DNA of 64,000 bases from Chondrus crispus (GCF_000350225.1 NW_005179291.1:235454-299453); one strand, 5' to 3'; numbered from the stretch's first letter, positions 22,390 to 34,600 are shown. A program made the numbers and translations. The notes: a model not told the origin generated them from the sequence alone.

Positions 22390-23650
22390 CGGCCCCCCCC
22401 TTAAGCGGGGACCTCCGCGTCCACGGGTTGTAGAGCTAGAGAAATGTCCGACCGCGCTATCGGTACGGTCGCCTGCGTTCCCTCTAACAGCTCCGCCCCC
22501 CCCGGTCAGTGTCCTCCGTTTCTCCTTTCGTGTTCATTTGCGCGCTTGCCGACTGCTCGTCCCTTTTCTTAGCCTGCGCTGACCCCCTCTGTTCTTCCCG
22601 CGCGACCTTGTGCGCGTCCGTGGGCCTTTCCTTCGTCAGTGTTTTCTCTCCCCCCTTTTTTCAGCGACGTGCGGTGTGACAGAGGTGAGGGCGTTGACGA
22701 CCCATCCCCCTTTTCTTTCCCACTCGACAACCCGCCAGTTTGGAGAGGCCACGTCGCCATCGACGATCTGAATGCCCGTCCAGGCCTCCTTCCTTGCTCC
22801 TCTCCCCCCTTGTGGTCAACGTAGAATCAGACGGCAGCGTCGAGTGCATGGCCTCTCTGCCTGATGTGAGGTGGTCATTCCCGTCGCGGCTCTGGTCCAT
22901 TTTTCTTCTGGGGCGCGCTTCCATATTCGTTTGAGGTTTACAGAGAAGTTTGCTTTTGGCATGCCCGCAACCACATGCTCCAGCTTCGGACGCTTGGCAT
23001 GGCGCTACCTCTTTGCGCTCGGGCGCCTGCCATTCTTAATTCATATACATCTGCCCCTTCCCAGCTGGAGAGCATACTGCTTCCATTACCAGATCCGGAA
23101 ACGTCGCCTCCCCCGCGCCGTCCGTTTTCGGGGTGCGGCCCCTTTTCGCCGTCTTCGCGTGCAGACTTCGCCTTCCCGGCCTCGATGTCCCACTCGTGCG
23201 TCGCGTCTTAGATTACGTCCTTCCTACGCTCGCGGGAGACGCGAGAGTGAACGGCTCCTTTCTTATGACCTCTGCGTCCGATGCGCCGGAGTCCGTCCGG
23301 TGTGCGATCTGCATCTATAATTGCGTTCGCGACGGTCGCCTCACTTGTCGCGCCACTTGCCATCGGGCCAGGGCGCGGGTGGGTAGCCGTTTGCAATCTT
23401 TCTTCCTGGCGCTCGCCGTCGAGGTGAGAGTACGAAGACGCGAAGTCCCTTTTCTATCTGGCGTACCTCGCCTTCGTGGCGGGGGCGCTCCGGGACCTGT
23501 GCCTCGGGCGGTGGCGGTCGGAACTGTCGATGTGGCGATGGTTGAGGTATGATAAGGGAAGGATACTAAGGATACTGAACTACGGTTGGCACCCCGGTGC
23601 TCTATTAAGTCGGCGGCGACGGCCGCTCTGTGACCTTGCGCCCTCCCGGG
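21702..23650 (-). mobile_element. Ty3/gypsy element G3, left part (3' LTR and tail)
   Basis: A minus-strand gypsy remnant. Reading leftward, it has tail sequence with hairpin modules (23400-23480 match the G1 tail near 7240-7340), a polypurine run (AAGGGGGGGGCCG on the minus strand, ending at 22390) and a 3' LTR. It is interrupted at 23650 by the insertion of G2. CCGGG at 23646-23650 is the duplicated target, and G3 resumes at 36978. No coding part of G3 survives in the window. The region 22390-23645 has no gene. Confidence 0.85.
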
Positions 23651-24305
23651 TGTAGTATAACCCCCCCTGGGGCTTTATTTTAGATTAGATCAACTCAGAA
23701 TCGGATCGGTTGCTGTAGGGCTCGATGCTCTACAGTACCACCACGTGTACCCCCGAGTACAGGGGGCGCACATGTACACGTGTACGCGCGGGACCGAAGT
23801 GCGCGCACACACGTGTACTGTCAGCCCCGATGGCTGACAGTATTACAGTGTCGACCGACCGCTACAGTACATCGGTACTGTACTATTATGATAGGTTATT
23901 ATGTACATTAAATATGGAGCGGACCGGCGGCGGTGGAGGAGGACAAGCACGGACTTGTCACCCACCGACCGTCAAGGTCCGACTTCCCGCTTATTCTAAG
24001 GTAGCGTTCGCTAACTACCTTAGAGCGGCACCGAGCGCGGGTTGAGGACGCGCGCGGTACGCCCACGAGTCGGCTCCGCCTCCGCCCGTCGGTACTGGAT
24101 CGTTACCTAGTACCGCGCCGGGGCGTCGAGGCGTCGAACCGCTCGCGCGTACCGGCGTCCTCCCCGTTCCCGCTCTACCACGCTACCCGGGCCCGCTGCC
24201 CGGTGCCGTTAGCTGGTGTCCCGCTTCACCCCCGTCTTCTCGTTCGGACGGGGTCTACGTCGAGCTGTGCATACACCCCTCTCCGCTGGGGGTGTTTATG
24301 TTACA
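23651..24305 (+). repeat. G2 5' LTR
   Basis: It runs from TGTAG to TTACA. Promoter part: three CACGTGT-type boxes (23741-23817) and the TATA-like ATTAAATATGG at about 23908. Structured parts: CTGTCAGCC/GGCTGACAG (23818-23840), CTAAGGTAG/CTACCTTAG (23996-24023), GGTACTGG with CTAGTACC (24091-24114) and ACACCCC/GGGGTGT (24273-24295). The last three lie downstream of the TATA-like box and so should be in the transcript. Confidence 0.95.
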
Positions 24306-24306
24306 G

Positions 24307-24319
24307 TGGTCTCCCGACC
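24307..24319 (+). promoter_or_regulatory. candidate primer-binding site of G2
   Basis: One base after the LTR, TGGTCTCCCGACC begins with the TGG complementary to a tRNA 3' CCA. I cannot name the tRNA; its 3' end would read GGTCGGGAGACCA. Confidence 0.6.
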
Positions 24320-24385
24320 TAGAAGACCCTGGATTCCGATCTCCGAGAAGACTTCCGCTTCCCTCCTCGAACCGATCGCGTCGAG

Positions 24386-26955
24386 ATGAGCCAAGAGTTT
24401 GAGCCCTCGATCCGCTCCGAAGCGGCGGATCTGAGTCCGGCCGCTGTGCAGTCCCCATCCGCCCCGTCGGGCGACGGCGACGCAGGTCCTCGTGACCGCG
24501 AACCGTCGCTCGGATCCTCCGAGGAAAGAGCGGCGGCGATGTTCGAACGCATAGACGAATACATCGAGGAAGTCCGGACTTCCCTTCGGATCGATGTATC
24601 GGACCATGTATACACTCGATGTATGGCCGAACTCCGCTCCCTGCGTGAAGGGAGGTTCGATAGAGTGACGCAGTCCTTAGAGAATCTCCGAGCACTGATC
24701 GACGAGTTACAATCGCGGATAGTGCTCGTCGAAGACTCCCGTTTCGCCTCGCCCGGACCGTCTGGACAAGGTCGCCCTGAGAGGCCGACCTCGGTGAGAC
24801 GACCCGAGGACCGAACCTCTCCGTCAGCGGAGCAATTGGGTGCGTTCGCGAACCTCTCCGCTGAGCTCAACGACACTCGTCGCCGTGCTCGTGACATGGA
24901 ACGTACCATGGCCGAAGGGCTACCCGGTGCCCCCTCGAGAGGGCCCGGCGGTACCGTACCTCCGAGCGCCGCCGCCCCCGAAGGTTGGCGTCCGACTGGT
25001 GCCGTTACCAGTCGGACTGCAGAAGAAAGCCGTCCTCCGAGAGACGCGAACTTCGCGTCTGAGACCCAAGCCTTGCCACCTATCGCCGGAAGTAGGCGGC
25101 AAGTGGACCGCGTATCGTACGCGGACGAACAGGACCGTGGAGGAGCTGACCGCGGATCCGGAGAACCGATGTTTTCCGTCGATCCCCGCTGGGGCGGCTA
25201 CCCGCCGGCGAGTAACGCCGAGCATCCAGGTCCGGTAGTCGTCCGTACGCTACCGGTTACCTCCTTCGGCACGCTGGGTCCCGCTGAACCCGGGCTCGAG
25301 CCGGTACATACGATGATCCAAGAGTTTAGCGCCGTTGCTGACTATCGTATGTACCGCTTAGATAACACCTCGAGGCTCGTTACCTCGGGTGACGGGGGAC
25401 GGATCGCGAAGTACGTCCAACGCTGTCGTGAGATCCGCCCCACGATGCGCAGCTTCGACGGTACCGACCCGATCCAGCTGCTGCCGTTCTTGAAGGATTT
25501 ACGAATCACCTTCAACTCGCAACACCTGACCGAAGGTCTTGCGGTACGAGTCCTCGTGCACTTCCTCGAGCGCGACGCGGAGCCCCTGTATACGAGTTAT
25601 ACGATGCGTGGCCTCCGCGCCGGCCAGCTCCATGACGACGTGAGCTGGCCGGGGCTCGTGAATCAATTCTTAAAACGCTACCTCACGGACAGCGTGTTAG
25701 GTGAAGCGTACGACGCGGTCGCTACTGCGCGACAGCAATCGCATGAGACGGAAAGTACGTTTGCTGACCGACTCGAGACTGCCGCGTTCCGATGCACGGC
25801 AGTCTTCTCCGAACAGTCCCTCGCGCACTACTTCGTGCGGGGACTTGCACCGGCAACCCGTGCCGCAGTATCCGAAACTGTGCAAAGGCTGCCAGGCAGT
25901 CAGAAGACCGATCTTCCGACCATCCGCCGTATCGCCACGGCGGAAGGTACAACGTACCGCGCTCGGCGCGGTTTACCTCTGCCGGATTCGAAACCGGCAG
26001 GGAAGGCTGGCAGGACTACGAAGTCCGCCGCAACAAGTTCGCCCGCCTCTACCCTCCATGTCGGGGAGGATGAGTGGCAGGCCGACCCTGTCCTCATTAC
26101 GCAAGGAGCAAGGCCCGTAGGGGGTCGACCCCCTCACCGATGTCGACCGGAACGACATCGAGTTACGCGACCGCGTTCGCGGCCACTCCAAAAGTGGCAA
26201 GGGGTACGGACCCCCGGATCGCAGAGCTCGACATATCGAGCCGAGATGCAGGAGGCGAAGCGCCTCGCGTGCCCCTCCTCACCGATGAGGAGGCGCGGCA
26301 CGCAGCGACCTTCGCCTCAACGGACGGCAGCGCGTATGTGTGCTGGCTATGCCGTACGTACGGGCATGCCATGTACGCGGGCCCGTTCCTGTCGCCGGAA
26401 CAACGAATGTTCACGGCGTACAGGAACTACCGCTACCAGATGGAGACGCGTCCCGGTGCGCGTAATCTCCTCCGGCAAGCGGCGAGCGAGGGCCGTCCCC
26501 CGCGCCAAGGTTTCCCGAACCGATCGGGTGGGGGCGCACGCTTCGCCCCCCGTGGAGGCGGGTACCGTCGTAACGAAGTCGATCGTCGGGATCGACCCGC
26601 CTACCGGCAGGCGGACACAAGGTACCCCCGACAAGGAGAAAGAGGGGACCGAGGCAATTCTCGGTTACCCCAACAGGTACAAAAGGCGACAATGTACCTG
26701 CAAGACTGGGTAGAGTATCCGTACCCTCTACCCACGGAGGGCCACGAAGGAGAACCGACTCGCTTCGTCCACCATATCCTGCGACGACCGGACGCCGCAG
26801 GTCAAGGCCCGGAAGTACCCGAGTACTTCGCCAAGGCCGCCGAGCCGCAGTGGGGCAATCGTCCCGACCCACGCGGCCGGCTACCCGAAGAAGACCTGGC
26901 CGTCGATAGCCAAGAGGTTAGCTCTGATAGCACGGGTAGTTCGAAAAAAGGGTAA
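24386..26955 (+). pseudogene. G2 gag region
   Basis: The N-terminal 300 codons are Ser/Pro/Arg-rich with a helical patch (ERIDEYIEEVRTSLRI). A capsid-like Retrotrans_gag domain lies at about 25440-25900 (RSFDGTDPIQLLPFLKDLR, WPGLVNQFLKRY). The nucleocapsid segment with an Arg/Gly-rich tail occupies 26074-26955 and corresponds to 8-784 of G1. The region is not one continuous frame (about one break). It is followed 30 bp later by pol. Confidence 0.85.
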
Positions 26956-26984
26956 AGACGGTTACGTACACGCGGTCGCGTGAG

Positions 26985-29900
26985 GTGTCTTTTCCCCACG
27001 AACTAGACCCGACCCCGCGTGCTCGCCAAGGACACGGGGGGTATTGTCCGATAATACATCCCCCGCTACCGGAGGCGAGCACGGGAGCTCCTGTAATGCC
27101 GATACAGGAGGGAGCGCACGCCGAGGCCTCCGAAGGCCGGACGTTAGGAGGACAAGACCCCGGGACAGCCGACGTCCCGGTGAGGCGTAACAATGGCGAC
27201 GGGGGCAACGACGACCGAAAAGATTCAGTCGACCCCCTGACTCCCGCGAGCCCAAGGTCGCCGGAGAGGGGTCCGTGTCGTACGGATTCGAATAATCCGA
27301 GGGGCGTCACTGATCCGCGGACGCCCCAAGAAAGGGGGAAAAGGAAACGCAAGCGGGGCCAGCAACGAAATCGAAGGCCCCGGCGGAACGACCTCACCGA
27401 TAAGGCCGCCCCGAAGGTTGTCGACGGCGTCATTTGCCTTATGACGTCGAAGATTTACAACGTCCTCGGCTCGATAGCCACAGAGGGAAATGCATTTAAA
27501 CCGCGCACGATCGCCGTTGATACGTGCTCGGGGTATAATCTGGTGAGGAAGGCCGACCTTCCCCCCGATTGGACGCGTTACGTCGTGCACGACGCCCCTC
27601 TGCCACGACTGGCAGGCGCGAATAGCAACCCCCTCAAGCTTTCGGCCGTCGTCCGCCTAGCCGTGCGGTTGAGGAACACGGTGTTCCGAATTCCGTTCGT
27701 AGTCGCGGACCAGCTCGCCGTGCCGGTCCTCCTCGGCACGGCCTTCATCGATACGCACGTGCGATGTATCGACATCGAAGCTCAACGAATGGAGCTACGC
27801 CAAGGCTGTTCCGTCGCCATCGTCCACGGAAAGGGGGAGTCGACTCCCCCTACCAGGCGACACGGGCGACACACGGGTCGACCAGACGTACGAGAGGAGG
27901 CCCAGCAACCGATCCGAATCGCCCGCTGGGTTACCATCCCCGCGATGTCACAAGCCCGCGTGCGTGTGACAACCGCGGGGAGGGGCCTCGTGTTCCTGGA
28001 ACCCAAGCCCTCACTCCAACACCGACATGGAGTGAGGCTGACGAATGGCGTCGCGGAGGTCCTACCGAATCAGACCTTCGACGTCATCGTCGCAAATTTC
28101 TCACGACGAGAAAAGAGGCTTCCGAAGCACACCGTCGTGGGATACGCGAAGCGCAACCCCCTCGCGATTCTCACTCCCGAACGTAAGGTCGCCGAGGGGA
28201 TCGCGCACGCGCTACACCTGACCGACTTGACCGATCAAGTCGGTGGGGTAGGAGTTCGCCGATCCAACTCCGACAATAAGACCACCGCCGGGGGCAGGGG
28301 GGTCGCCTCGGACGAACGGTCACCTTTATGCCAACCGACGGCGAGGGGTACTGTACTCCACCAGCAAAAAGATCCCGAAAATCCACCGATGGATTGGGAA
28401 AAAGATATCGACCTGTCATACATCGACGATGACAAGCTCCTTGGCCACGTACTCGAGATGCTCCGTAAGCACTCGAGTCTGTGGAGCGGTGCGCTTGGAA
28501 CGATCCAAGCCACGGAGCACCGCATTCCCCTCGAACCGGGAACGAAACCGATTCGTTCTATGCCCTATCGGAATGGCCCGGCCATGCGCGAAATGGTCGG
28601 GAAGGAGGTCAACAAGATATTGAACGCAGGGGTTATCGAACCCGCGAGCACCGAGTGGGCGTCCCCCGTGGTGCTCGTACCGAAGAAAGACGGCTCTCTT
28701 CGGTTCTGCGTGGACTACCGGCGCCTCAACGCGAAGACGGCAGCGGATTCGTATCCACTGCCACGGATGGACGACTGCATCGACTCGTTAGGAGATGCAG
28801 CCGTCTTCACCACGTTGGACTGCAATTCCGGTTATTGGCAGATCCCGGTCGCTCCGGAAGACCGGGATAAGACCACGTTTACGACGCACATGGGCACGTT
28901 TCGCCACTTGCGCATGCCGTTTGGACTCAAAGGGGCACCGGCCACCTTCCAACGTGCGCTCGACATAATACTCTCCGGAGTCCGCTGGCGAATATGCCTC
29001 GTCTATCTCGACGACGTGATCGTGTTCTCCCGTACGCACGGAGAACACGCGAGGCATCTCGATACCGTCTTGAGCTTGCTGCGGAGTTCCGGTATCTCCC
29101 TTAAGCTCAAGAAGTGCAGCTTCTTCCGACCGAAGGTGCACTACCTGGGGCACGTCATCTCCTCAGACAAGTTGAGCGTGGCCGATACGGCGGCCGACGC
29201 TTTCAAGACGTTCACGTTCCCGAGGACGTTGACGCAAGTGCGCTCGTTCCTCGGGGCGTGTAACGTATACCGCCGATTCGTTAAGGGGTTCGCTGAGATT
29301 GCGCGTCCTCTGACCGACATGACGCGCAAGGATTCGGATCCTGATTTCTATAACCCCACGGAGCTGCAACTTCAGGCGTTCGAGCACCTTAAGAAGTGCA
29401 TGATCGCTCCGCCGATCCCCGCGTTGCCTCGGCACGGTCGTCCGTACATGATAGACACCGACGCCAGTGCCTACCAACTCGGCTGCACCTTACTTCAGGA
29501 GCACGAAGAGCCGAACGACTGGCGGCCCGTGGGGTATTGGTCGTACTCACTGTCCGATAGTGAGCGCAACTACAGCGCTACCGAACGCGAGTGCTTCGCC
29601 GTAGTGTGGGGCGTCCGCACACTACGGCCGTTCGTAGAAGGCACGAAGTTCACGGTACGGACGGACCATGACGCCCTCAGATGGCTCATGTCCCTCACCG
29701 AGAGTTCCGGAAGACTCACCCGGTGGCGGCTACGTCTGGCTGAATACGATTTCACCATTCAGTACCGCCCCGGACGCGTGCATCAGGTGCGCGATGCCCT
29801 GTCACGACTCGTGTCGCCGAAGGTCGCCGATGACCCTCGCCCCACCGTCGAGGTGGATGACGACGTCCCTACTTTCGACGGGGGCACGACAGTTCGAGAC

Positions 29901-31676
29901 GTATCGAACGAGCTCGCGGACCACGCTTATACCACGAGCTGTGATCATCAAGCCGTCCATGTCTTCGTAACGACACGGAATCAAGCCGAAGCCCGATCAA
30001 GGTCGCGCGCACGGACGCGCGACGAACCGCGAGGTGACGACGAAGCCCCCGCTCTCCAAGAACCCAATTCTTTTTGGGAGGAGAACGACGAGTTCGACGC
30101 CGCCGACATCCAGCGCGCCGAAGACCCCGAGGCTGGCGCGCTCGACTCCCCGGTCGCCCCACCGCAGGATGACCTTCCGGCCCCTCTTACGATAGAGGAG
30201 ATAGCCGAGGAGCAACGCGTGGATGACTTCTGCCAAACCGTTTTGGCACGACAGTCAGAGTCCCGGGACTCCGCGTTCTTCGAGGACCACCAAGGGGTGC
30301 TCAAACGGAGACACCCCTTCGACCCTGATATCGTTCAGGTGGTGGTACCTCGGACGCTCCGCGCCAGGCTCCTTCGCTTGTGCCACAACCTGGCCATCGC
30401 GGGGCACCCGGGCCAGAACCGTATGTACTACGCACTTCGACGCGAGTACTACTGGCCCCACCTGGCTGCAGACGTAGCAGCCACGGTGCGAGGGTGTGGA
30501 ACCTGCGCGATGAACCGGGTCAAGCTGAGGAAACATCTCAACAGATTGAGGTTGTTTCCAGCTACGAGGCCCCTCGAGAGCCTCGCAATCGACATCTTGG
30601 GGCCGCTTCCCAAGACGAAGACAGGAAAACGATTCCTGCTCGTGATTACGGACCGCTTCAGTAAGCTGACGCAAGTTGTTGCGCTCCGCACGATAACCGC
30701 ATACACCGTCGCTGTTGCGTTCTGCGAATCGTGGGTGTTTAAGTACGGCGCCCCGCGCACGTTGCTGTCGGATAACGGACCGCAGTTTAACGCCAAGTTC
30801 TTCCACAGCACGTGCCGCGTTCTGGGGATAACGAATTTGTACACTTCGGCGTACCATCCCCAGACGAACGGGCAAGTCGAGCGATATAACCGAACAATCG
30901 CCTCGATGCTGTGGAACTACGTGGGTGAACACCAGGACGACTGGGATGTGTACGTGGGGCCGCTTACGTACGCGTACAACTCCCACGTACATCGCACCAC
31001 ACGCACCACGCCGTTTGAGCTCGTGCTCAGCAGGCCACCGCCAGAGTTCTCTCTCCGACGGGCGGACGGCGACGCGCCCCCTTCCGATAGGGGGAACCAA
31101 CGTGCCGAGTTCCTCAAGACCTTGGACTCGACTATCCAAAAGGCCTACGGGAGCCTGCGTCGGACGCAGGCTCGCTACAAGCGCGACTTCGATAAGCGCA
31201 TACGACGTATTAATTCCCGGCTCCGTCCCGGAGAATACGTATATCTCAACCCCACCGATGGGGCTAAGACGTGGAACAAGCTCGCCTCGCCCGCTGTCGG
31301 ACCCTACCGCGTGCTCGCCAATGACCGCCGAACCATCACGATCGATCGTGATGGGGTCACCGAGCGAGTCTCCGCCGACCGCTGCGTGTACGCGCCGTCT
31401 CCGATAGACGCGCCACGAGCAAGTACGACGACCCCACGGGACCTCGCCGATAAGGTCACCGCGGGAACGCAGTATGCCGTCGAACGGCTACTGAGACATC
31501 GGGTCATGGAAGACGGAACTACGGAGTTCCTCATCAAGTGGGCGGATTACGACACACCCACTTGGACTGCGCGGACTCACGTCCCGGAGGAGTTGGTGTC
31601 TCGTTACGCCAAACGCCTCCGGAGACGTACCGGCAGAGACTTCACCCAAACCGTGAACGCGGACGTTCACGCTTAA
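26985..31676 (+). CDS. G2 pol polyprotein, open
   Basis: A continuous 1,563-codon frame. The first 140 residues are disordered and basic. The protease core AVDTCSGYNLV lies at about residue 178 and VLLGTAFID at about 245. RT spans about 525-700 (VPKKDGSLRFCVDYRRLN, YLDD near 674) and RNase H about 820-930 (DTDAS, SATERECFAV, RTDHDALRW). Integrase spans about 1095-1350 (HHCC region ending CGTCAMNR, DDE core with LSDNGPQF and HPQTNGQVERYNR), and a chromodomain lies at about 1490-1545 (YAVERLLRHR, FLIKWADYD, TWTARTHVP). The order is Ty3/gypsy chromovirus. The ATG used is the first in frame and begins 30 bp after gag; read-through or frameshift expression, known in the family, is possible. Confidence 0.95.
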   Translation: MSFPHELDPTPRARQGHGGYCPIIHPPLPEASTGAPVMPIQEGAHAEASEGRTLGGQDPGTADVPVRRNNGDGGNDDRKDSVDPLTPASPRSPERGPCRTDSNNPRGVTDPRTPQERGKRKRKRGQQRNRRPRRNDLTDKAAPKVVDGVICLMTSKIYNVLGSIATEGNAFKPRTIAVDTCSGYNLVRKADLPPDWTRYVVHDAPLPRLAGANSNPLKLSAVVRLAVRLRNTVFRIPFVVADQLAVPVLLGTAFIDTHVRCIDIEAQRMELRQGCSVAIVHGKGESTPPTRRHGRHTGRPDVREEAQQPIRIARWVTIPAMSQARVRVTTAGRGLVFLEPKPSLQHRHGVRLTNGVAEVLPNQTFDVIVANFSRREKRLPKHTVVGYAKRNPLAILTPERKVAEGIAHALHLTDLTDQVGGVGVRRSNSDNKTTAGGRGVASDERSPLCQPTARGTVLHQQKDPENPPMDWEKDIDLSYIDDDKLLGHVLEMLRKHSSLWSGALGTIQATEHRIPLEPGTKPIRSMPYRNGPAMREMVGKEVNKILNAGVIEPASTEWASPVVLVPKKDGSLRFCVDYRRLNAKTAADSYPLPRMDDCIDSLGDAAVFTTLDCNSGYWQIPVAPEDRDKTTFTTHMGTFRHLRMPFGLKGAPATFQRALDIILSGVRWRICLVYLDDVIVFSRTHGEHARHLDTVLSLLRSSGISLKLKKCSFFRPKVHYLGHVISSDKLSVADTAADAFKTFTFPRTLTQVRSFLGACNVYRRFVKGFAEIARPLTDMTRKDSDPDFYNPTELQLQAFEHLKKCMIAPPIPALPRHGRPYMIDTDASAYQLGCTLLQEHEEPNDWRPVGYWSYSLSDSERNYSATERECFAVVWGVRTLRPFVEGTKFTVRTDHDALRWLMSLTESSGRLTRWRLRLAEYDFTIQYRPGRVHQVRDALSRLVSPKVADDPRPTVEVDDDVPTFDGGTTVRDVSNELADHAYTTSCDHQAVHVFVTTRNQAEARSRSRARTRDEPRGDDEAPALQEPNSFWEENDEFDAADIQRAEDPEAGALDSPVAPPQDDLPAPLTIEEIAEEQRVDDFCQTVLARQSESRDSAFFEDHQGVLKRRHPFDPDIVQVVVPRTLRARLLRLCHNLAIAGHPGQNRMYYALRREYYWPHLAADVAATVRGCGTCAMNRVKLRKHLNRLRLFPATRPLESLAIDILGPLPKTKTGKRFLLVITDRFSKLTQVVALRTITAYTVAVAFCESWVFKYGAPRTLLSDNGPQFNAKFFHSTCRVLGITNLYTSAYHPQTNGQVERYNRTIASMLWNYVGEHQDDWDVYVGPLTYAYNSHVHRTTRTTPFELVLSRPPPEFSLRRADGDAPPSDRGNQRAEFLKTLDSTIQKAYGSLRRTQARYKRDFDKRIRRINSRLRPGEYVYLNPTDGAKTWNKLASPAVGPYRVLANDRRTITIDRDGVTERVSADRCVYAPSPIDAPRASTTTPRDLADKVTAGTQYAVERLLRHRVMEDGTTEFLIKWADYDTPTWTARTHVPEELVSRYAKRLRRRTGRDFTQTVNADVHA

Positions 31677-31688
31677 GGGGGGGGGCCC
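31653..31688 (+). promoter_or_regulatory. internal polypurine module at end of G2 pol
   Basis: The stem GTGAACGCGGACGTTCAC is followed by TTAAGGGGGGGGGG. It overlaps the last pol codons and stop. It is the counterpart of 5470-5503 in G1 and of the terminal module at 36282-36316. Confidence 0.65.
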
Positions 31689-34600
31689 TCAACCGCTCCT
31701 TCGCGGATTAACCCCAGCCTGCACGAACAGACTAAAAGAGGAAGCGAAGGAGGTCGGCGGACCCTATCGGAGGGTCACAGCCGGGGACGCGTTCAAGTCA
31801 GGTCGTCTTGACTTCTCGGACGTCAAGGACGCGAGACATAAGAACAGGACAGTACGAACTGCCTGAAAACAAATGTTGGGCCCTCGTAATGACCGACATT
31901 ACGAGGACCGCGAAACCACCACGGCGAGGAGGGGCGCCCGAAGAACGGGGAGATCAACAGTGGGATCACGAGAGCCCTCGGTGGGCAGCGTAAGCGACCA
32001 AGAATGCCCGTAGCTTTGGTCTCGGTATAACCGAGAAGGTTGGGGCTCACTTCGAGCCCTCAGTCCGCATCCGGTTCCGATAACCCGACGGACGACGTGG
32101 TCATGACCCTATCGATAGGGGTCGAGCGCGAGGAAACGCGCAAAAGGCGTGGGCAGATGAGCAGGCGAGTGAGGCTGCGTTCGCCACAACAGTCGCCAGG
32201 GTAGTTAAGGAAGGGGCGGCGGCCCGAGAGCAACTCGGTAAGAGGGGCACCAATATATGCGCACGGACGCGAGACACTTCAAAACCGCCGCCGAGACATG
32301 CCCCGTAATAAAGAAAATTGCGGGGGATGAGAACGTTACACGTGAGGGACGCCAGAGGTGCGCGCCATGCACCAACACCGCTTGCATCATCACTAAATCA
32401 CCCCGCCGCCATCTCTGAAAATAACGGAAAATTAAGGGCATAAATTACACCGGCACGTGCGCCGCGTCCTTAGATACTGTACGCCATACCGAAAGCAAGG
32501 AGAAGGCGGACGGCGCTGAGCTAGGGTACAACCGGTACCGGACAAAGGTACACACGTCCGCCCCCTCACCGAAGGGGAGGAAGGTGCGGATTCGACAACG
32601 TACGCCCCGCAATTCCGGCTCCGGCACCCCCAAGCAGACCGATCGGCTTTCCGTCCTAGTCTCCTCCTCACGCAGACCGCGGCGCACCGGTGGTGCGAGT
32701 GGCTCGAGCCGCCCTCCGGCGAGCGACGACGCGCGGGATGACCACGGCTGAGGAGGGTCGGACGCTACCACCCCGTACGCGCACATCGATCGGCACCCCG
32801 CCCCACTAACGCGGCACCGCGGGGCGTGATCAGCGGTCCCCCTGTAACTCTACCACGCGAGCTTCCCAGTACCCCTCCCGTCTGTCGTCTGACCCAAACC
32901 GCCGGTCCCAGACCGGAAAGGGCCGGACGGCCACAGCCGCGTAGAAGACCAACGCGAGCCGCAACCGCGCATCGGCGCCCTCGCCGCCGACGGCGGAGGG
33001 CAGCGGAAGACACGGCCACGCGACAGCCGGTATCCCCGAACTATACGCAGACGTCCCGCATTATTGATACTCCAAGTACCAGGAAGACTCCGGCAGGCGC
33101 TATGCCCGCTGACTCCCATCCCGTTTTCGTGGGCGGCGGGGACCACTACCTCATAACTAACGAAGTAATGACGCGTAGTGAGAGGGATAATCGGACAAGC
33201 CTCGCGCGTACCGAGGGGTGACAGGTTCAAGGTCATTACCTGGTTGAATTAAACCCTCCTACATTGCGCATTGATAGCGGAGGGCGGGCTAACTGTGGCT
33301 GTCCCGAGCGACGAAACGATTTCGCGGGTAGGGGCAGCGACGTTGACACGAGCCTACGTCGGACGAACACGCGCTCTCATAGCAGATCTTCGGCGCCAAG
33401 TCACCTTCGATAGTGTACGGCCGCGCAGAAACGCGGCGAAATGGGGTGCCACCGAGCAGAGGTTCGGTGCTCCACAACAGAGCCGAGACAACCGGATCTG
33501 GGCTAGCGAGTTGAGTGAGTCGAGAGGAGGGCGTAAGGCGTGCGACAAGCTGAGTCGAGCGAGTGGAGCAAGGCGCGGAGAAGTAGAAAAACCGATATCG
33601 AGGGAGCCGTTTCGAGTAGTCTTTCGTGAGCCTACAGTCCCCGAAGTGCCGGAAGCGCCGTACCCACAGAAATGTCGCTGCACTGTCAGGAACTCTCACC
33701 GCCAACACTGTGTCGACAGTTCGCAAAATGGATCATGGCACGGCCTTCCAGGAAGGTGGTAAGGGCCCATAGCACGCGCTGAGACCGTATCCTGCTCGAA
33801 CAGTGTAGGGAGAAATATCGGGAAGCCACTCATCGCGGAGGAACAGGGGGGAATCAAGTCGAGCGAACGCCTGGTCGACCGCACGGAAGTTAACCACGGC
33901 ACGAGGACCGGAGAAGTTAGAATGGGCAGAGGCCATACGGTTTCGGTCGGGTAGGAGAACGCGTTCTCCTACCCTCCTACCCTCCTTCGCCGCGGCGAGA
34001 GCGTCGAAAAGACGCGGGTCGGTACGGCGCGTCGAACTGCACGCCTTGGCCTGGGCTTGTGGTTACAAGGGAAGAGGTAGCCGGGATGAGACTTGTCGAC
34101 GCAGCACGCGATCCCGGGCAAACCGCCTCCTCCCGCACACGCGCCGGTGCCAAGTCACCAGCGTGCTCAAAAAAATTAGGAAATATTTGGGGAGGTACAG
34201 CAGTGCAGGACACAATGCGCGAGCATTACGTGTGAGGGAGCGGCACACGCGCCCTCGTCCCGCACACAACTCTTTCTGCCTCACCACCAGGCGGATGCTT
34301 TCATGATGGATCTGGCCGAGCAGGGGAGGACATCACGCCTGGGGAGAACTACGCCACTCGCTCGTATCAAGCCCTTCCGCGGAATGCTGTGAAGACGAAG
34401 TAACCATAGGCTCTGCGCGGCAAAAGGAGGTTACACTATCCGCAAACCAGACCCTTCGGCACTTATTCGTGCAAGGTCACAACCCCACTCGGGAGACCGG
34501 TGCGCGCGGTTCGCGCTGGCCGCGACTGCGTTCGAGAACGCAAGACCCTCCTTTTTCAATTACGCGTCATTAGCGAGGCACGCCCCGCTCCTTCGCAGTA

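Noticed and set aside
24255-24909. Minus-strand open frames opposite G2 gag
   Set aside because: They are shadow frames of a GC-rich coding region with no motif. The plus-strand gag domain explains the sequence.
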